From contig VBKQ01000367.1 in NCBI GenBank assembly GCA_005879505.1, forward strand, positions 1 through 14,008: a stretch of DNA of 14,008 bases, given 5' to 3'. Below are positions 13,192 through 14,008 of the stretch, in pieces. The position numbers were made by a program, and so were the translations under genes. How positions within the stretch are numbered: the stretch's first letter is position 1; each line of letters opens with the position of its first letter. This DNA is from Deltaproteobacteria bacterium (GTDB lineage: Bacteria > Myxococcota > Myxococcia > Myxococcales > 40CM-4-68-19). Below the pieces are notes generated by a model. That model saw only the letters and a program-made list of their open reading frames with translations, was not told where the DNA came from and made no database searches.

Positions 13192-14008
13192 GCGCGCGCC
13201 ATCCGATGCATCGCGCGGCCCACCGCGGCGGCGATCTTCTCCACCTCGCGCATCAGCTTCTCGAACCCGGCGAGGTTCAGCGACTGCATGCCGTCGCTCA
13301 GGGCGCGGTCCGGATCGGGATGCACTTCGATGATCAAGCCGTCCGACCCGCAAGCGACGGCCGCGCGGGCCATGGGCAGCACCGCGCTGCGGATGCCGAT
13401 GCCGTGCGAGGGGTCGACGATCACCGGGAGGTGCGACTCGCGCTTGAGGATCGGCACGGCGTTCAGGTCGAGCGTGTTGCGCGTCATGGTCTCGAACGTG
13501 CGGATGCCGCGCTCGCAGAGGATCACCTGCTTGTTCCCGCGCGAGACGATGTACTCCGCGGCCATCAACAGCTCCTTGATGGTCGATGACATCCCGCGCT
13601 TGAGCAGCACCGGCTTGCGCATGTCGCCGACCGCCTCGAGCAACGAGAAGTTCTGCATGTTGCGCGCGCCGATCTGCAGGAGGTCGGCGCTCTCCGCCAC
13701 GGTCGCGAGCGTCTCGGTATCCTTCACCTCGGTGACGATCTTCAGCCCGGTCTCGGCGCGCGCCTTGGCGAGCAGCTCGAGTCCCTTCTGCCTCAATCCC
13801 TGGAAGTCGTAAGGGCTGGTGCGAGGCTTGAACGCGCCGCCGCGCAGCAACGACGCCCCGCTCGCAGCGACGCCGCGCGCCGCGGTGAGGATCTGCTGCT
13901 CGCTCTCCACCGCGCAGGGCCCGGCCATGACCACCAGATCGGGTCCGCCTACCGGCACGCCGGCGACGTCCACCACCGTGTCCTCGTGCTTCACTTCGCG
14001 GGAGACGA
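13188..14008 (-). CDS. aroF: 3-Deoxy-7-phosphoheptulonate (DAHP) synthase, type I-beta, 5' end beyond window
   Basis: DAHP synthase condenses PEP and erythrose-4-phosphate, the entry to the shikimate pathway. A GTG at 13994 could be taken as a start, but the codons before it read VSRE, matching the SRE-x-K-x-EDT run that precedes the barrel in Thermotoga/Bacillus-type enzymes. The gene therefore very probably continues past the right edge. Numbered from 13994, the barrel shows AGPCAVES with Cys27, RGGAFKPRTSPY at 51-62, QIGARNMQNF, LLKRGMSSTIKE, CERGIRTFE, DPSHG with His197, EVHP with Glu223, and SDG with Asp234; Cys, His, Glu and Asp are the metal ligands. The absent N-terminus may hold the ferredoxin-like regulatory domain of this subfamily. 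KDO-8-phosphate synthase is the closest relative, but RGGAFKPRTSPY and DPSHG favour DAHP synthase. The gene overlaps aroA by GTGA. Confidence 0.93.
   Translation of the reverse strand, partial: VSREVKHEDTVVDVAGVPVGGPDLVVMAGPCAVESEQQILTAARGVAASGASLLRGGAFKPRTSPYDFQGLRQKGLELLAKARAETGLKIVTEVKDTETLATVAESADLLQIGARNMQNFSLLEAVGDMRKPVLLKRGMSSTIKELLMAAEYIVSRGNKQVILCERGIRTFETMTRNTLDLNAVPILKRESHLPVIVDPSHGIGIRSAVLPMARAAVACGSDGLIIEVHPDPDRALSDGMQSLNLAGFEKLMREVEKIAAAVGRAMHRMARA

Noticed and set aside
1..14008. Mobile elements, CRISPR arrays, tRNA/rRNA genes, phage or defence genes
   Set aside because: None seen; the window is filled by primary-metabolism genes with uniform composition and tight overlaps.

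Overview
The window is almost wall-to-wall coding DNA with high G+C (by eye, close to 70%), gene ends that overlap by a few bases, and GTG/TTG starts. Those traits, the trpEGDCFBA order, the rsmB-rpe pair and a type I-beta DAHP synthase suggest a deltaproteobacterial or Myxococcota-like chromosome (Anaeromyxobacter/Myxococcales type). The lineage is an inference from style and gene content; no marker gene fixes it.

Layout. (1) 1-1384, minus strand: the first codons of rpe (ribulose-phosphate 3-epimerase, running off the left edge), preceded in transcription by rsmB (16S rRNA m5C methyltransferase), overlapping by ATGA. (2) 1385-1509: the only intergenic stretch of any size, a 125-bp divergent region. 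(3) 1510-7807, plus strand: a complete tryptophan operon, trpE-trpG-trpD-trpC-trpF-trpB-trpA, with every junction overlapping (ATGA or GTGA) except a 3-nt gap before trpD. (4) 7812-14008, minus strand: a complete shikimate operon. In transcription order it is aroF (DAHP synthase, 5' end beyond the right edge), aroA, aroE, a fused aroC-aroK, aroB and aroQ, again mostly overlapping. The two operons converge with only 4 bp between their stop codons.

Together the minus-strand cluster encodes all seven steps from PEP + erythrose-4-phosphate to chorismate. The plus-strand cluster takes chorismate on to L-tryptophan. Rpe at the left edge belongs to the pentose phosphate pathway, which supplies erythrose-4-phosphate. 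So nearly the whole carbon route to tryptophan lies in 14 kb.

No mobile element, tRNA, rRNA, CRISPR array or defence system is visible, and most of the window is ordinary primary metabolism. The points worth a second look are the AroC-AroK fusion, an acidic/proline-rich insertion in EPSP synthase, an anthranilate synthase whose tryptophan-binding residues look altered and whose start codon is problematic, and the lack of room for a terminator between the operons.
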